NCBI RefSeq assembly: GCF_001048695.1 | Contig: NZ_CVRB01000003.1 | Span: 958,342-1,022,341 of the forward strand | Source of the DNA: Neobacillus massiliamazoniensis | Lineage (GTDB): Bacteria; Bacillota; Bacilli; Bacillales; Cytobacillaceae | Reading direction: 5' to 3' | DNA length: 64,000 bases | Notes under the pieces: generated by a model | The model's input: the letters and a program-made list of their open reading frames with translations, nothing else | Databases searched by the model: none | What the model was told of the DNA's origin: nothing | Program-made: the position numbers and the translations under genes | Part shown: in pieces, positions 53,364-61,307 of the stretch | Position numbering within the stretch: position 1 is the stretch's first letter | Layout: each line of letters begins with the position of its first letter

Positions 53364-53398
53364 AAAATGAGCAAACCACGTAAGTTTGCTCATTTTTC
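53363..53398 (-). terminator. Terminator of queG (bidirectional)
   Basis: AAAAATGAGCAAAC, CACGTAA, GTTTGCTCATTTTT. The stop codon of queG lies within the stem. Confidence 0.85.
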
Positions 53399-54526
53399 CT
53401 TATTTAAGGTTAATCCTTTTATAATTTCATTTTGGACTTCTACATCCGTTTCATACTCTTTTGCCTGTTCGAGTGCATTTAGTGCCGCTTCTTTGCCAAT
53501 TTTCCCAAGCGCCCATGCGGCAGTTCCTTTCAAGACTGGACTAACTTCCTTTTGTAAGACTTCTACTAATTCAGGAATCGCGGTTTCATCCTTGAAATGG
53601 GCAAGGGCAATGATGGCATTCCTCTGGATGGGCTTCTTCCCTCTCCACGAACCTGCAACCGTTCCAAACTTATTTTTAAATTCGCGGTTACTCATTTTTA
53701 AGATGGGTTTTAATAGCGGTTTTGCAATTTCAGGATCTGGTTCTAATTCTTTGTGAAAATGAAAATCCTTTCCCTTATTAACAGGGCAAGCAGTCTGACA
53801 GGAATCGCAGCCATATATTCGATTACCGATCTTTTCTCTTAATTCGTCTGGAATCATTTCTTTAGTCTGTGTCAAAAACGAGATACAACGTTGGGCATTG
53901 ATTTGTCCTCCTTGAATCAAAGCACCTGTTGGGCATGCTTCAATACATTTGTTGCATGTTCCACATTGGTCTTCAATAGGGGTATCATGCTCAAACGGAA
54001 TACTCGTAATCAATTCCCCCAAGTAAATATAGGATCCGAATTCAGGGGTAATAATAGAACAGTTCTTTCCGCTCCAGCCAATTCCCGCCCTCTCAGCAAC
54101 AGCTCGGTCGGAGAGCTCACCAGTATCGACCATTGGTTTAATTCGGGCATCCGGAACCTGAGATAAAATAAATTCCTCAAGCTTTTTCAATCGATCCCGG
54201 AGAACATGATGATAGTCCATTCCCCATGAAGCTCTGGAAAAAATTCCTCTTCGCTCCCCTTTTTTACTTTCAACACGAATTTTCATTTTGGCCGGATACG
54301 CAACCGCTATCGATATAATTGAGCGCGGGTCATCTAGTAACAAAGAAGGTGTTACCCTCTTGGCAATATCCGGTTCTTCAAATCCAGATTGATATCCTAG
54401 CTCTTGCTGTCTAATCAATCTATTTTTCAATTCCGTAAACGGATCAGCAGTTGTAAAGCCTATTTTATCGATACCAATTACCTTACTATAGGCAATTAGT
54501 TCTTCTTTTAGTTTTCTAAAGTCCAT
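53390..54526 (-). CDS. queG: Epoxyqueuosine reductase
   Basis: A 378-residue protein. A cobalamin-binding N-terminal region is followed by two [4Fe-4S] motifs, CGTCNKCIEACPTGAL and CDSCQTACPVNKG, then a C-terminal HEAT-like repeat (IALAHFKDETAIPELVEVLQ). This is QueG (B. subtilis YhbA), which performs the last step of queuosine synthesis on tRNA. B. subtilis QueG is of similar length, with the HEAT extension. The ATG follows GGGGAGG. It is first in the probable queG-yhbB-trmL unit, although terminator and R2f lie between queG and yhbB. Confidence 0.95.
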   Translation of the reverse strand: MDFRKLKEELIAYSKVIGIDKIGFTTADPFTELKNRLIRQQELGYQSGFEEPDIAKRVTPSLLLDDPRSIISIAVAYPAKMKIRVESKKGERRGIFSRASWGMDYHHVLRDRLKKLEEFILSQVPDARIKPMVDTGELSDRAVAERAGIGWSGKNCSIITPEFGSYIYLGELITSIPFEHDTPIEDQCGTCNKCIEACPTGALIQGGQINAQRCISFLTQTKEMIPDELREKIGNRIYGCDSCQTACPVNKGKDFHFHKELEPDPEIAKPLLKPILKMSNREFKNKFGTVAGSWRGKKPIQRNAIIALAHFKDETAIPELVEVLQKEVSPVLKGTAAWALGKIGKEAALNALEQAKEYETDVEVQNEIIKGLTLNKEK

Positions 54527-54624
54527 TTATATTACCTCCCCACAATCGAGAGTATTGAATGAAATTATAAAGTTCATATCCTTTTATGATAAACTATTTT
54601 CAGTGAAATTTGGAGGTGAAACCG

Positions 54625-55296
54625 TTGGAAATTCAGCTTTCTCACGAACTGCTTGAGAGGATACCTAATCTTAAGCTTGGAATAATTGAATACAAAGATA
54701 TTACTGTTGGAGTTTCTCCGCAAATGGTAAGAGGTAGACTACAGCTATTTCAAGAATCTATATATTTTGAATTAGATAATAAAAATATGGCGGACTTACC
54801 GGGAATTCAAGAATGGCGGCAGATTTTTAAAATGTTCGGAAAGGACCCAAACCGTTATCGTCATTCTGCAGAAGCACTCATGAGGAGAATACAAAAACAA
54901 AATTATCTTTCATCTGTTCAAAGTGCTATTGATTTAAATAATTTCTTTTCCCTACAGTATCAAGTGCCAATCGGCATCTATGATCAGGATTTATTAACAG
55001 GACCACTAACTGTTCGAATTGGTCTGGAGGGGGAGGAATACCTCGGTTTAAATGGTCGAGAGAATTCTCTACAAAACCTAATTATTTCAGTTGACAAAAA
55101 CGGACCGTTTGGAAGCCCTTTTGTTGATTCAGACAGAACCCAAGTAACATTTTCAACGAAAAATGCTCTGCAAATTATTTACCTAAGACCTTCAACTGAT
55201 TTAGCAAACGCTAAAAAGCTAACCGAGTCATTGATGAACATGTTTAATCAAATACACGGCGGGGAGTCCTCCTTCCGAATACTTGGATGCCAGTAA
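54625..55296 (+). CDS. B3/B4 tRNA-binding domain protein
   Basis: A 223-residue protein consisting of the B3/B4 domain found in phenylalanyl-tRNA synthetase beta subunits: WRQIFKMFGKDPNRYRHSAEALMRR and DLNNFFSLQYQVPIGIYD are characteristic. Stand-alone forms are widespread and may edit mischarged tRNA or D-aminoacyl-tRNA, but no activity is established for most. Start TTG 54625, eight bases after GGAGG; the upstream in-frame TTG overlaps the site. Confidence 0.88.
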   Translation: MEIQLSHELLERIPNLKLGIIEYKDITVGVSPQMVRGRLQLFQESIYFELDNKNMADLPGIQEWRQIFKMFGKDPNRYRHSAEALMRRIQKQNYLSSVQSAIDLNNFFSLQYQVPIGIYDQDLLTGPLTVRIGLEGEEYLGLNGRENSLQNLIISVDKNGPFGSPFVDSDRTQVTFSTKNALQIIYLRPSTDLANAKKLTESLMNMFNQIHGGESSFRILGCQ

Positions 55297-55429
55297 GGCA
55301 TCTTTTTTATCGGCTGTTTTTGTAAACATTGTTGTTATTAGTAAACTTTATGATATTTATGTGGATACCGTGGCCTATTGGCCGTCTTTAGCCATCAAGA
55401 ACTCTCTATGAGCGCTTTTTTCCTCTTTT

Positions 55430-55722
55430 TCCTCAAAAAAGAAAACGGGCGTTGTTCAGCTTTCTCAACGACCTTTTTAATGCTTTTTCCTTGAGAAAGG
55501 GCGTTGATCACCTCTCTCAACGACCGTTTTTACGTTTTTCCCTTGAGAAAGAGCGTTGATGGCCTCTCTCAACGACCGTTTTTATGATTTTTCCTCGAGA
55601 AAGGGCGTTGATGGCCTTTCTCAATGATCTTTTTTACGATTTTTCCTTGAGAAAGGGCGTTGACCACCTCTCTCAATGACCATTTATATGCTTTTTCCTT
55701 AAATATGGTCGTTGATCACCTG
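55430..55722. repeat. Tandem array C: six 52-bp units
   Basis: GCGTTG recurs at 55449, 55501, 55553, 55605 and 55657, with a variant TCGTTG at 55709: an exact 52-bp period. A unit reads TTGAGAAAGGGCGTTGATCA then CCTCTCTCAACGACCGTTTT and TACG-TTTTTCC. Within it CGTTGA...TCAACG forms a hairpin. On the other strand the core ATCAACGCCCTTTCTC matches array B (28471-28850). It fills most of the gap between the B3/B4 gene and the tRNA region; no coding potential is seen. Confidence 0.92.
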
Positions 55723-55747
55723 ATTTTTCCTAATAGAATAAAAAATA

Positions 55748-55793
55748 AAAAAACGCAGTACAACGTTCTTTATCGAAACGGCACACTGCGTTA
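55748..55793 (-). terminator. Terminator after tRNA-Gly(TCC)
   Basis: On the minus strand AACGCAGTGTGCC... pairs with ...GTACTGCGTT followed by seven T. Ends the leftward tRNA-Gly transcript. Confidence 0.8.
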
Positions 55794-55804
55794 GTTACTA
55801 TGTA

Positions 55805-55878
55805 TGGAGCGGGTGATGGGAATCGAACCCACAACAACAGCTTGGAAGGCTGTGGTTTTACCACTAAACTACACCCGC
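55805..55878 (-). tRNA. tRNA-Gly (TCC)
   Basis: Cloverleaf with acceptor GCGGGTG/CACCCGC, T-loop GGTTCGATTCC and anticodon loop CTTCCAA; CCA is encoded. It stands about 4 kb from the main cluster. Confidence 0.95.
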
Positions 55879-56150
55879 AAATAATAAAGGTAAATCAATT
55901 AGCTGACCTTATCTATATTACATATTTCCCACAAAAACGTCAAGGTTTTTTCGCAAAATTTGTCGATTTTTTTATCCTAGGTTATTCGGCACTAAAAAAA
56001 ACCCAACCTCGAACTTGATAGATCTAGCAATAAACTACTACCTCCCCATATTGCGTTAAATAAATTGCAACGATTAGAGCATAGCACTTTCTGGTCTTTG
56101 GTAATTTTTCAGCTCGTTTGACTGAACAGCTCAAGAAAGGGAATAGGAAG

Positions 56151-56476
56151 ATGGAAAGTTATTTTACAGAAAAAGATTTGCCTAATATGCGAAGATCATT
56201 TCTTTCTTTTTACAAAGATGAAAAACTGGTGGCTTTAGAGCATTTAACGGATTAAATGAAGAACTAACTCTAACGGTGATTCAAGAAATTTTTGAAGGCT
56301 TAACAACTTCGTTTTTAAATATTAGTGAAAAAGAATATGCTGCTAGAACCTTGAACCAAATAAAATATGATGTAGATTATTCATTTTCTAAATGTAATCA
56401 AGGTCCACCAATAAAAAAATTCTTTAGGAAGGTATCCGAATTCTGTTTTAGTTCACATTTGAATTCTATCTGCTAA
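56151..56476 (+). pseudogene. Broken ORF, about 108 residues, single-base frameshift
   Basis: An ATG preceded by AATAGGAAG begins MESYFTEKDLPNMRRSFLSF then YKDEK and soon stops (56255). Adding one A to the AAAAA run at 56221-56225 joins it to a second frame that reads TGGFRAFNGLNEELTLTVIQ, EIFEGLTTSFLNISEKEYAA, RTLNQIKYDVDYSFSKCNQG and onward to a stop at 56476. I do not recognise the product. It lies between tRNA-Gly and the MccF-like gene, in a region that looks acquired. Either a real pseudogene or a homopolymer sequencing error. Confidence 0.55.
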
Positions 56477-56624
56477 TTCAAAAACGTAAACCAAATGCAG
56501 AAACTTCTTGAGGAATTTTACACATAAATTAAAGTAATACCAAATAAGTTATATTTCTTTTTTAATATACAAGCATAACTAATTTGAGATCAGTATTAAC
56601 TTTAACCAGGAATGCTCTTCACAA

Positions 56625-57608
56625 TTAAAAGGTCAAAATTCGAACTTTTTTTTGCGTTGCATTTATTTCGATGGTTGCTCCAATTGGCATTGTTACAATA
56701 GGGTGTGTATGACAGCAATCAAAATCCGCTAAGATTGGGATATTCGTATCTTTGATTACTTCGAGTAAAATGTCATATGGTGTTAGCCCTGTTCCTTGAT
56801 CGTCAAATTGTTCATGTTTTCCTAAGATTATACCGCCAACTTTTTCAAATACACCGTTTATTTTTAGGAAACTAAAATTCTTTTCAACTATCGCTGCTGT
56901 TTTTTTACAGTCTTCAATCATTAAAATATCTCCCTTATGAATAGCGGGCATATAAAGACTTCCCCATATACTTAACATTGTCGTTAAATTCCCGGCTATT
57001 AACCGCCCTGTTGCTACACCTTCTTTTACACAAATCCATTCATTTGTATAACTTTTTTTAGGACGATTTTGTGTCTGCCAATTTAATTGCTCATCTGTCC
57101 AAAAAGGATATAGCGGATACTCATATGGAAGTTCTTCTTTTTTTATTATCACATCTTCAAATGATGAAAATGTGTCATTCACATACGGAGGAAATTCTCC
57201 CAATGATGAAATCAAGGAAGGGCCATAAAATGTTTTAATGCCTGTTTTAGCATAAATACCTAACAAAATTGCTGTGACATCTGAATATCCAACAAAAATT
57301 TTAGGGTGTTTTTTTATTTCTTCATAATCTAAGTAGGGAAGCAAAGAATTTGAATTGCTTCCTCCAACAGATGACATAATACATTTAATTTCTATATTTC
57401 GAATAAGTTCATTCAACTCTTGAGCACGACTTTCTATACTCCCAGATCGATACCCATCATGCTTTCCAGTAAGGCTTCCATCAACTATACTAAATCCTTT
57501 ACTTTCCATAAACTGTTTGGAACGTTTGAATCTATTAGGTGATGTAAATGTACCAGGCAATGATGGTGAAAAAATACCAATTCGGTCTCCTTTTTTTAAC
57601 TGAAACAA
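56625..57608 (-). CDS. S66-family peptidase, MccF-like LD-carboxypeptidase
   Basis: A 327-residue protein of the LdcA/MccF family. The nucleophile is Ser109 in VGYSDVTA, with Glu232 (MIEDCKK) and a histidine in CCHTHP (about 300) completing the triad; SSVGGSNSNSLLPYLDYEEI is typical of the MccF branch. MccF enzymes cleave microcin C-type peptide-nucleotides or related aminoacyl-sulfamoyl antibiotics and give immunity; LdcA relatives trim peptidoglycan tetrapeptides. The MccF-like region favours self-protection. It sits in the variable segment between tRNA-Gly and the tRNA-Leu fragment. The ribosome site is weak (AGGAGTG). Confidence 0.87.
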   Translation of the reverse strand: MFQLKKGDRIGIFSPSLPGTFTSPNRFKRSKQFMESKGFSIVDGSLTGKHDGYRSGSIESRAQELNELIRNIEIKCIMSSVGGSNSNSLLPYLDYEEIKKHPKIFVGYSDVTAILLGIYAKTGIKTFYGPSLISSLGEFPPYVNDTFSSFEDVIIKKEELPYEYPLYPFWTDEQLNWQTQNRPKKSYTNEWICVKEGVATGRLIAGNLTTMLSIWGSLYMPAIHKGDILMIEDCKKTAAIVEKNFSFLKINGVFEKVGGIILGKHEQFDDQGTGLTPYDILLEVIKDTNIPILADFDCCHTHPIVTMPIGATIEINATQKKVRILTF

Positions 57609-57878
57609 ACCTTTTCACTCCTATTTATGTATTACCTGTAATATACACCTATTTCATTTATTCCACTACCAGTTTAGACAGTTCTGATAATCTCAACTTC
57701 GATTAAAAGGTGTCATTCCAACAAATATATCCATGCAGCTAGCTTTCCATCTCTAATAACTATAATAATTCTTGAATGTCGAATTTTAAGTTGTCCTCGT
57801 CTTGACATCAAATCTCCCCATGCATAAGATTCGAAGCACTCGATTTTAGTAAATTTCAGTCGTATTTAAGAAAATAAA
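57609..57878. other. Intergenic between the MccF-like gene and the tRNA-Leu fragment
   Basis: AT-rich, no coding signal. It should contain the promoter of the leftward MccF-like gene. Confidence 0.4.
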
Positions 57879-57913
57879 AAAGACCTTCAACATGAACTGT
57901 TGAAAGTCTTTAG
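57879..57913 (-). terminator. Probable original terminator of the tRNA operon
   Basis: AAAGACCTTCAACA, TGAAC, TGTTGAAAGTCTTT; T run on the minus strand. It lies 27 bases beyond the tRNA-Leu 3' fragment, exactly where the terminator of a tRNA-Leu-ending operon would be. Confidence 0.78.
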
Positions 57914-57939
57914 CATCAAGGATTCTCACCTTGAAATCA

Positions 57940-57996
57940 ATACCGGTGGTCGGGGTCGAACCGACACTCCTCACGGAACACGATTTTGAGTCGTGC
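57940..57996 (-). pseudogene. tRNA-Leu 3'-half fragment (att-like direct repeat)
   Basis: 57 bases identical to 59698-59754: from the anticodon arm through the T arm to the 3' end of tRNA-Leu(CAA), including one base past it. The 5' half is absent; after GCACGA the sequence turns into unrelated AT-rich DNA. This is the pattern left by site-specific integration at a tRNA 3' end. Confidence 0.92.
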
Positions 57997-58224
57997 TAAA
58001 AATTCAATTACGAAATTATGTACGAGATATGCCGTCCATTCAACGTTTTCTTACGTTCGACTGCTAAAAACGAAAAAGTTCATTCGCACGATTACCTGTT
58101 GGCATACATTATATCAACTATGGACGGTATTGCATAGACCCTCGAGGGTTACGTTTTACCGTAAAATTTTTAAAATAGATTGGGCTATGTAAACCGACTG
58201 ATTTCGTTTAGATAATTTCGAGTT

Positions 58225-58812
58225 TTATATTGTAGGAATTGAACTGTCTATTTCATAGCCATTTTCATCAAAAAGCGTTTGAACACGGGAAGTTTCGCTG
58301 TTTAACCAATTAGAAAAATTGTTCCATTCTTGTAGAATATTCGTAGTCCATCGTTCAATTCGGAATACTTTGGGATTTTCTGATTCAGATGTATCCATCA
58401 CAACATGAGAACCATCCCAAGAATAGCTGCCGAATATTAACCAACTGTTTGGACATTCTTTGTGTCTCCCACTATCTAGGGTGACTAAGTCATACGGTTG
58501 GATAGATTCATTACCAGTTCGTACATAGGAAGTTCTCAATCCGTTTACACAAAAAACATCAGAAAAAAGATTAATACCGTTCATTTTTCGGTAAAATTCC
58601 TTTAAAACTTCTGGGATTTTTTTTGAAACTACATTGCGTTCTAAGGCATTAATCGCTTCATCAGTTAACGGGGCATATATCTCGTGCAACCACGCTTCGG
58701 GGAAAATTTTAGGTACATGGCAAATAATTTCTGTGCCGTTGTTAAGTTTACGAAAACCCTTTTCTTTCCACTTTTCTAAAATATTTAACGTATCATCGAT
58801 TTGCAAATACAT
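58225..58812 (-). CDS. SMI1/KNR4 (SUKH) family protein
   Basis: A 195-residue protein with the SUKH-type fold signature: PEVLKEFYRKMNGINLFSDV, PNSWLIFGSYSWDGSHVVMD and IERWTTNILQEWNNFSNWLN. Bacterial SUKH proteins are common immunity proteins against contact-dependent or other polymorphic nuclease and deaminase toxins. No toxin gene is present, so it may protect against toxins of neighbours (an orphan immunity gene). AAGGAG seven bases before the ATG. It is located inside the tRNA-Leu island. Confidence 0.83.
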   Translation of the reverse strand: MYLQIDDTLNILEKWKEKGFRKLNNGTEIICHVPKIFPEAWLHEIYAPLTDEAINALERNVVSKKIPEVLKEFYRKMNGINLFSDVFCVNGLRTSYVRTGNESIQPYDLVTLDSGRHKECPNSWLIFGSYSWDGSHVVMDTSESENPKVFRIERWTTNILQEWNNFSNWLNSETSRVQTLFDENGYEIDSSIPTI

Positions 58813-58969
58813 GAGTAAAACTCCTTAAATGATAATATTATGTCTAGAGTACGAGATTTCTCATCCATGTTCGTCCATCACTAGGCACATCCGATATAAC
58901 AGATGGGCTCGATTTTGTGATAGGGTAGCCCTCGTATTAAGACGATCCTTTTTTGTGAAGGAAGCACTT

Positions 58970-59338
58970 TTATTTTCCTAATGTCTCTTCCAATTCTTTT
59001 AACAGGTCGTACGGTTCAACTTCTAACCCAATTAACTTCGCATTCCAGTTAACACCGACTAACAATTCATCTTCATTCATTCCGTATATCCAATTATTCA
59101 TAAATTCCTCTAATGGTATGGATGTTGGTTTATAGTGTGACCATTCTTCCACAGCACATTGTCGTGCATATGCTTCATCCGACCAAAAAAGTATAACTAC
59201 GGTATCTTCATATTCGTTCGATTCACATACACACCATCCATCTTCACCCTTTAATCCCCAAACAGTCTTACTTTCAGAAACCCTCTTAATAAAATTTTCA
59301 TAGCGTCTTTTGGAATTTATAATTAAATCAAGTTCCAT
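58970..59338 (-). CDS. DUF2750-domain protein
   Basis: A 122-residue protein matching DUF2750: TVWGLKGEDGWCVCESNEYE, FWSDEAYARQCAVEEWSHYK and GVNWNAKLIGLEVEPYDLL. The family has no proven function but often occurs with SUKH and other immunity-type proteins in toxin-immunity loci, consistent with its neighbour. AGAGGTG precedes the ATG. Second cargo gene of the tRNA-Leu island; 157 bases separate it from the SMI1/KNR4 gene on the same strand. Confidence 0.85.
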   Translation of the reverse strand: MELDLIINSKRRYENFIKRVSESKTVWGLKGEDGWCVCESNEYEDTVVILFWSDEAYARQCAVEEWSHYKPTSIPLEEFMNNWIYGMNEDELLVGVNWNAKLIGLEVEPYDLLKELEETLGK

Positions 59339-59618
59339 TGCTAATCACCTCTTTTCTATGTTAATCTGATTCAATATTCTTCGAAATTATTAATATCTCT
59401 TCCTTCACATAACAGTTGCATTTACAATTTTTCGATTTTTAGTGTACACCCTTAGAGATTCCTCGTCCATGTTGATCCTACTTTTTTAGTCTCCATAATC
59501 CGTATTTCCCGTTGATCCAACACGTTTTTTCTTCTACTCATCGACTTGTCTGACCTCCAATGCGTATTAACAGGTGCGTCAGATTTGAACTTATTCGTAG
59601 ACGGTTTTTATAGTAACG
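59339..59618. other. Island intergenic region
   Basis: No gene. AGAGATTCCTCGTCCATGTT here resembles GAGATTTCTCATCCATGTTC at 58851-58870, a degenerate repeat between the two inter-gene regions of the island. It should contain the DUF2750 promoter. Confidence 0.4.
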
Positions 59619-59651
59619 AAAAAAGCGTCCCCACCGTAGCAGGAACGCCTA
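59619..59651 (-). terminator. Terminator just after intact tRNA-Leu
   Basis: On the minus strand AGGCGTTCC, TGCTACGGTG, GGGACGC followed by six T. It lies inside the island and now ends the tRNA operon. Confidence 0.75.
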
Positions 59652-59698
59652 AAACGTTGATATGACGAGCATTCTCGTTTTTCTTTCGTAAAAAATGA

Positions 59699-59780
59699 TA
59701 CCGGTGGTCGGGGTCGAACCGACACTCCTCACGGAACACGATTTTGAGTCGTGCGCGTCTGCCAATTCCGCCACACCGGC
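59699..59780 (-). tRNA. tRNA-Leu (CAA)
   Basis: Acceptor GCCGGTG/CACCGGT, long variable arm, anticodon loop CTCAAAA. CCA is not encoded. Last gene of the main tRNA cluster and the attachment site of the island downstream; its 3' half is duplicated at 57940-57996. Confidence 0.95.
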
Positions 59781-59787
59781 ATATTTA

Positions 59788-59861
59788 TGGAGGCGGCAAC
59801 CGGATTTGAACCGGTGGTAAAGGTGTTGCAGACCTGTGCCTTACCACTTGGCTATGCCGCC
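59788..59861 (-). tRNA. tRNA-Cys (GCA)
   Basis: Acceptor GGCGGCA, anticodon loop CTGCAAC, T-loop GGTTCAAATCC, CCA encoded. Confidence 0.95.
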
Positions 59862-59869
59862 ATACTTTT

Positions 59870-59944
59870 TGGAGCGGAAGACGGGATTCGAACCCGCGAC
59901 CCCCACCTTGGCAAGGTGGTGTTCTACCACTGAACTACTTCCGC
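59870..59944 (-). tRNA. tRNA-Gly (GCC)
   Basis: Acceptor GCGGAAG, anticodon loop TTGCCAA, CCA encoded. Confidence 0.95.
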
Positions 59945-59948
59945 AAAT

Positions 59949-60023
59949 TGGCTGGGCTAGCTGGATTTGAACCAACGAATGACGGAGTCAAAGTCCGTTG
60001 CCTTACCGCTTGGCTATAGCCCA
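59949..60023 (-). tRNA. tRNA-Gln (TTG)
   Basis: Acceptor TGGGCTA, anticodon loop CTTTGAC, CCA encoded. Confidence 0.95.
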
Positions 60024-60045
60024 ATAATTTACCTTAAAGATTTTA

Positions 60046-60122
60046 TGGGGCGGCTGATGGGAATCGAACCCACGAATGTCGGAACCACAATCCGATGCGT
60101 TAACCACTTCGCCACAACCGCC
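60046..60122 (-). tRNA. tRNA-His (GTG)
   Basis: Acceptor GGCGGTT with the extra 5' G opposite C73, anticodon loop TTGTGGT, CCA encoded. Confidence 0.95.
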
Positions 60123-60136
60123 ATTATAAAATTGTT

Positions 60137-60210
60137 TGGCAGGGGTAGTAGGAATTGAACCCACACCAAAGGTTTTGGAGACCTTCGTTCTACCTTTAAA
60201 CTATACCCCT
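60137..60210 (-). tRNA. tRNA-Trp (CCA)
   Basis: Acceptor AGGGGTA, anticodon loop CTCCAAA, 3' CCA encoded. Confidence 0.95.
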
Positions 60211-60215
60211 ATAAA

Positions 60216-60300
60216 TGGTGGAGGGGGACGGATTCGAACCGCCGAACCCTGAGGGAGCGGATTTACAGTCCGCCGCGTTTAGCCACTTCGCTACCCCTCC
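60216..60300 (-). tRNA. tRNA-Tyr (GTA)
   Basis: Acceptor GGAGGGG, long variable arm, anticodon loop CTGTAAA, CCA encoded. Confidence 0.95.
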
Positions 60301-60339
60301 ACTAATATTAAGATTACATTCCAAATTGCCAGCTATAAG

Positions 60340-60412
60340 TGCCGACGAGAGGAATCGAACCCCCAACCTACTGATTACGATTCAGTTGCTCTACCAATTG
60401 AGCTACATCGGC
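60340..60412 (-). tRNA. tRNA-Thr (CGT)
   Basis: Acceptor GCCGATG/CGTCGGC, anticodon loop ATCGTAA. CCA is not encoded. Confidence 0.92.
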
Positions 60413-60422
60413 TCAGTAAAAA

Positions 60423-60498
60423 TGGTGGCTCAGGACGGAATCGAACCGCCGACACAAGGATTTTCAGTCCTTTGCTCTACCGACTGAGCTACTGAGCC
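60423..60498 (-). tRNA. tRNA-Phe (GAA)
   Basis: Acceptor GGCTCAG, anticodon loop CTGAAAA, CCA encoded. Confidence 0.95.
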
Positions 60499-60505
60499 AT
60501 AAAGA

Positions 60506-60582
60506 TGGCGGTCTGGACGGGACTCGAACCCGCGACCTCCTGCGTGACAGGCAGGCATTCTAACCAACTGAACTACCAGACC
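60506..60582 (-). tRNA. tRNA-Asp (GTC)
   Basis: Acceptor GGTCTGG, anticodon loop CTGTCAC, CCA encoded. Confidence 0.95.
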
Positions 60583-60585
60583 AAA

Positions 60586-60659
<74 letters not shown>

Positions 60660-60694
60660 ACGGTAATAAATTTTATTTAAATAAGTAAATCTAA

Positions 60695-60770
60695 TGGTGG
60701 AGGATGACGGGATCGAACCGCCGACCCTCTGCTTGTAAGGCAGATGCTCTCCCAGCTGAGCTAATCCTCC
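60695..60770 (-). tRNA. tRNA-Val (TAC)
   Basis: Acceptor GGAGGAT, anticodon loop CTTACAA, CCA encoded. Confidence 0.95.
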
Positions 60771-60773
60771 ATA

Positions 60774-60848
60774 TGGTGACCCGTACGGGATTCGAACCCG
60801 TGTTACCGCCGTGAAAGGGCGGTGTCTTAACCGCTTGACCAACGGGCC
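60774..60848 (-). tRNA. tRNA-Glu (TTC)
   Basis: Acceptor GGCCCGT, anticodon loop CTTTCAC, CCA encoded. Confidence 0.95.
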
Positions 60849-60868
60849 ATACAAGATTAATATTATTA

Positions 60869-60960
60869 TGGCGGAGAGCAAGGGATTTGAACCCTTGAGA
60901 CAGGGTTACCCGCCTACACGATTTCCAATCGTGCTCCTTCGGCCACTCGGACAGCTCTCC
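60869..60960 (-). tRNA. tRNA-Ser (GGA)
   Basis: Acceptor GGAGAGC, long variable arm, anticodon loop TTGGAAA, CCA encoded. Confidence 0.95.
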
Positions 60961-60966
60961 ATAATA

Positions 60967-61041
60967 TGGCTCCGCAGGTAGGACTCGAACCTACGACCGA
61001 TCGGTTAACAGCCGATAGCTCTACCACTGAGCTACTGCGGA
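60967..61041 (-). tRNA. tRNA-Asn (GTT)
   Basis: Acceptor TCCGCAG, anticodon loop CTGTTAA, CCA encoded. First tRNA after 5S rRNA; the order Asn-Ser-Glu-Val-fMet-Asp-Phe-Thr-Tyr-Trp-His-Gln-Gly-Cys-Leu is that of B. subtilis trnD. Confidence 0.95.
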
Positions 61042-61050
61042 ACAATACTA

Positions 61051-61168
<118 letters not shown>

Positions 61169-61307
61169 TATTTTTTTAGACACTATTTTATTGTAATGTC
61201 TTTTTGATATTTTTCAAGAGGTAATTTAAAATTTATCATTCCCTCAAAACTAGATAATACAGAAGAAATAAGTTTGAACCAGTAAGCCTTGTTCATATAA
61301 TATGACT
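61169..61307 (-). other. 23S-5S internal transcribed spacer
   Basis: 139 bases of AT-rich spacer between the 3' end of 23S and the start of 5S; contains no tRNA. Processing stems would be expected here. Confidence 0.7.

Larger units (their letters stand above)
57940..59754. mobile_element. Mini genomic island at tRNA-Leu
   Basis: Bounded by 57-bp perfect direct repeats of the tRNA-Leu 3' part (57940-57996 and 59698-59754), 1758 bp apart. It holds an SMI1/KNR4 protein, a DUF2750 protein and its own terminator next to the intact tRNA, while the presumed original operon terminator lies just outside the distal repeat. No integrase, so it is a remnant or a passively mobilised cassette. The geometry is seen; the integration history is inference. 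Confidence 0.8.

Noticed and set aside
28243..55722. CRISPR arrays
   Set aside because: Units are contiguous 51-52 bp tandem repeats without unique spacers, and no cas genes are present.
55800..56018. Rightward ORF of 72 codons with the peptide GDGNRTHN
   Set aside because: It is antisense to tRNA-Gly; GDGNRTHN-type peptides are a known artefact of reading tRNA genes backwards.
57940..59754. A complete integrative element or prophage
   Set aside because: No integrase, recombinase, structural or replication genes lie between the repeats; only a mini-island is supported.
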